Shown piece after piece: positions 61,030 to 64,000 of a DNA stretch of 64,000 bases. The notes below the pieces were generated by a model. The model had not been told where the DNA came from. It worked only from the letters and a program-made list of their open reading frames with translations, and made no database searches. Numbering within the stretch: the stretch's first letter is position 1; the number at the start of each line of letters is the position of its first letter. Location: NCBI RefSeq assembly GCF_009905375.1, contig NC_133653.1:64081414-64145413 (forward strand). Direction: 5' to 3'. Position numbers and translations under genes: made by a program. The stretch is from Apium graveolens (Eukaryota > Streptophyta > Magnoliopsida > Apiales > Apiaceae).

Positions 61030-64000
61030 TGTAATAACCCCAATTTTTGGAAATTTTTGAAACCCTTATGAATAGTGATTTTGCAGATTATGCTGAATAA
61101 GAAAACTTTTAATGCCACACTATGTAGGGGTTCTGTTATGGATATTCTGAGATTTTATTAGTACTCTACATGGTATATAAGTGTATGTAAAGATCGTCAG
61201 AATCCAATTCCGAACACTTTGATTTTTCCCGGAAATCCACTACATACGGAAAGAATTGAGTATAAGGTAACAGGATAAGAAGGATTTAAATTAAAGGATT
61301 ATAAGAGAGGATCATAAAAGGAATATAATGTATGGAGAAAGGTTAAGGAAACCCAAGTAATAAGATCCCGGGTATGATCCCTCAAACGAGAAACGAGAAC
61401 GAAAGTTAAGCGAACCGTATAACCGATCGGCGATCATTAGGCAAACAATTAGAAGCTAATCAAAGAGATTAGTGGGGATGATGTCATCAAACCAATAGGA
61501 AGAGGACAAAGGAGGGAGGGTGACATCACTTGATGATGTAAGCATGACATGGGGGGGGGAGGAAGTGTGGTTGAATGATAACCACACAAAATCAAGGTTA
61601 ATTAGGTAATTAACCTAAAACAAATCAAAATTTAACCAACCAAGCCAAACATTTCATTTTTCACCATACAAAACACAAAACCCTCCATTTTCTTCATGAA
61701 GCTCTCGACCCCTTTTCTTAAAAAATGAAGATCCAAGCTCCACCACTTACTATTTGGCAAGGTATTTATCTAAGCTTCCCCATAGATAGTTACATACTTC
61801 CTATAAGTTTAAGCTTCTAATTCCAAGCCAATCTTTTTTTATAAATCAAGGAAGAAGATGGTGAATAGTACTTTCTTGAAATTAATTTTTGTGTTCTTGA
61901 TTTCTTTGAAAGAACAAGCTTGTAGGAGGTTAGATTAAGGCTTCCATGGGCATTCCAAGGATCTTTCATGGATTAAAAGCTTCAAGGAAGGTATAACTCT
62001 TCATGATCTTAGTTTTAAGTTTTGTTGTTTAGATTTCCTAATGTTTAGATGATGGGTTAGTGTAATGGGTGTGTAATCATATTTAAAGCTTGTTATGAGT
62101 AGTTTAGTTGGTGAGAGGCATGATTATGGTTTGTTTAGAGATTGGTTAATTTTGTGATATTTTTGGAGTTGGAAATCTTGGTTATTAGTCAATGAACTTA
62201 AGTAAACTCTTAGTTCATAATTGAGAAATAAGTATGAATTGGTAATATTGATTTGTTGGGGCTGTTGTAGTATGATATGGATGGAGTTTTGATTGGTTTG
62301 TGAATTGGGATTGATTGGTGGTTGAATTGGTTAAGTAAAATTTTGGGAAATCGCGTAAACATAGCCGTCGTAATGCCCGATTTACCGTAGACTGTTTTTG
62401 TTCTTAACATCAGAACCCTTGAACTCACTGTTAGATTTTTACCATTGCCATGTTTAGATATTTCATGTTACGAGCTTCATTTTGATATGTGGTTCGTTTG
62501 ATTCTGATGTACGGTTTAGGAGAAACGGCCGTTTTAAGTAACGACGTTTCGCGAACGAATCATTACCCCTCGCCTTACTTTGAACATAGGTTAAAGACCT
62601 TAAATGACTAATTGACGTATGAAACATTTATATAAGGTGTAATAGGCAGTTGGTAAGACACTTGCGAAAGAATCGCCTTAAAACTCGTAATGGTTAATTT
62701 ATTAAAAATTGTGGAGCCGAGGGTACTCGAGCGACTTAAGTAAATCGTTAAGCGCGAAAGCGAACGTTAGGACTCTAAATGGTTAAAGTCTAGTTTCTTA
62801 AGCGACCGGGGTTTAATTCCGACTTATGTTGTTGTTCATAGGTTATCGGACCCACTCTAAGCTTAAGCCTATCCGGGAGCACTCATGCAAGTTTTCTATC
62901 CGTTATACTGTTGTTGTGATGTATACACTTGTATATGCATTATCTTGTGATAGATGCACGATGGTTAAATTAGAAAATTCTTGCGATATATTGTAGCATG
63001 TGATATGGTACATATGCATGCCTGTTTCGTATTCTTGTCATATATATCTGTTGGTTCAGTTGATAATACCCATGCTAGAAAATAGCGGTAATTTGCATAT
63101 ACCCTTAGTATAGGGACCCAAAGGTGAAAACATTTTCTAAAACCGGGAGTCGAGGATCCCGAGTAGATTTTATATATATATATATTTATATATATATGGT
63201 TATAGTTTTCAAAACTATTAATCGAATAAGGTTTATTCGATAACTTTATATTATTTAATGAATATTATTTCGAATATTCATTCGAGGGCTTATGACTCAG
63301 CTTATTTATTTATTGAATATTATTTCGAATATTCATTCGAGGGCTTATGACTCAGCTTATTTTATTTATTGAATATTATTTGAATATTCATTTGATGACC
63401 TATGACTCCGATTATTTACTGAAATATATTCTTTATTTTATTAAAGAATAAGGTGTCGATCATCAAACTTATTTTTGATTATTCAAATAAAGATAGTACT
63501 TTCGTATAAGTATATCTTGGGTTATTTAATACTCTTTTCAAGTATAAGTTTTACAAAATCTACTTCAATTATTTTTATAAAGATTATTCTTTATGGGAAT
63601 ATTATTTAAATAATAATATTCAGATATTTTCTAATATTGGGACTGATTTATTTTGTTAAATCAGCATCACTCCAAACATTCTTAAAAATGTTTTGCGAGT
63701 CTTCAAAATGATTTTTTTAAAAAAAAGTTAGAGCGGATCCCAAAACTCATTTTTATATTTAAGATCCTCCTTTCGAAGGGGATTTAAATACTCGCTCAAA
63801 ACCAACAAGGTTGCTGTCTTGATAAAAGAATTTTGATTACTTACCCAACACTCGGGAAGTAAAATTCTCGGGACAAGTTAATCCATTAACAGGCATCGCC
63901 TGGGAAATATCGGTGAGTTTTCCTTTCCAACTAGATACGACTTCTTGGTGGAGCCGTATCAACAAGTTTCTACTTGGGGAAAGTGGGGACGAGCTTTACG
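61030..64000 (+). mobile_element. Family-A LTR, partial (runs off right edge)
   Basis: TGTAATAACCCCAATTTTTGG start, collinear with the solo LTR at 54582-57540. It contains a GGGG run near 61550, the three-unit repeat (63250-63410) and a TA tract (63171-63198). The preceding bases CCGAC should be its TSD. Whether it is a solo LTR or a 5' LTR is not visible. The minus-strand frame 62210-62428 is antisense and not credible. Confidence 0.93.

Overview
Eudicot plant nuclear DNA made almost entirely of nested LTR retrotransposons. The style of the copia elements gives an impression of an asterid, perhaps Apiaceae, but this rests on recollection and was not tested. No host protein-coding gene, rRNA, tRNA, CRISPR array or prokaryotic feature could be supported. 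The DNA is AT-rich, and every long reading frame that resembles a known protein is retroelement gag, pol or accessory sequence carrying stops and frameshifts. Layout: 1-927 is a copia-type LTR on the minus strand. 928-2636 is anonymous. 2637-23776 is an old Ty3/gypsy element, here called element I (+), with a perfect 5-bp target-site duplication (TSD, ACTAT). A younger Ty3/gypsy chromovirus-like element, element A (minus strand, 5176-19003, TSD GCATA), sits inside element I; its two 4.1-kb LTRs are nearly identical. 23777 to about 24400 holds a minus-strand primer-binding site and LTR end of another retroelement. About 24400-27840 is anonymous. 28122-40891 is element C (+), a Ty3/gypsy element with TSD TTTTA, related to element I. 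41176 to about 41700 looks like a degraded copia LTR. 42362-59201 is element D (+), a copia element of SIRE-like layout (LTR, gag, protease, integrase zinc finger, RT remnant, RNase H, then a long second ORF with its own promoter-like region). Its 3' LTR is split by a solo LTR of family A (54582-58849, TSD GGTTT). 60169-60790 is a small Mutator-like non-autonomous element with a 9-bp TSD. 60923-61029 is the start of another copia LTR, cut at 61030 by a fourth family-A LTR that runs out of the window. How the parts work together: gag, protease, RT/RNase H and integrase remnants are the usual copy-and-paste machinery, but no element keeps an intact set. Element A is the clearest case. Its LTRs differ at only about 15 positions by eye, yet its interior has no long frame and its domain fragments are out of order (RT/RNase H before gag, then a second RNase H piece and integrase). 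It was therefore probably moved by proteins supplied in trans. The most unusual features are: the second ORF of element D, with a TATA box and pyrimidine-rich leader; the CTCGAYAAGTC-type motif array placed upstream of both the LTR promoter and that internal promoter; the Asn-Asn in place of Asp-Asp at the RT active site of both element I and element C; and an 878-bp segment present in only one LTR of element C with a splice-acceptor-like border.
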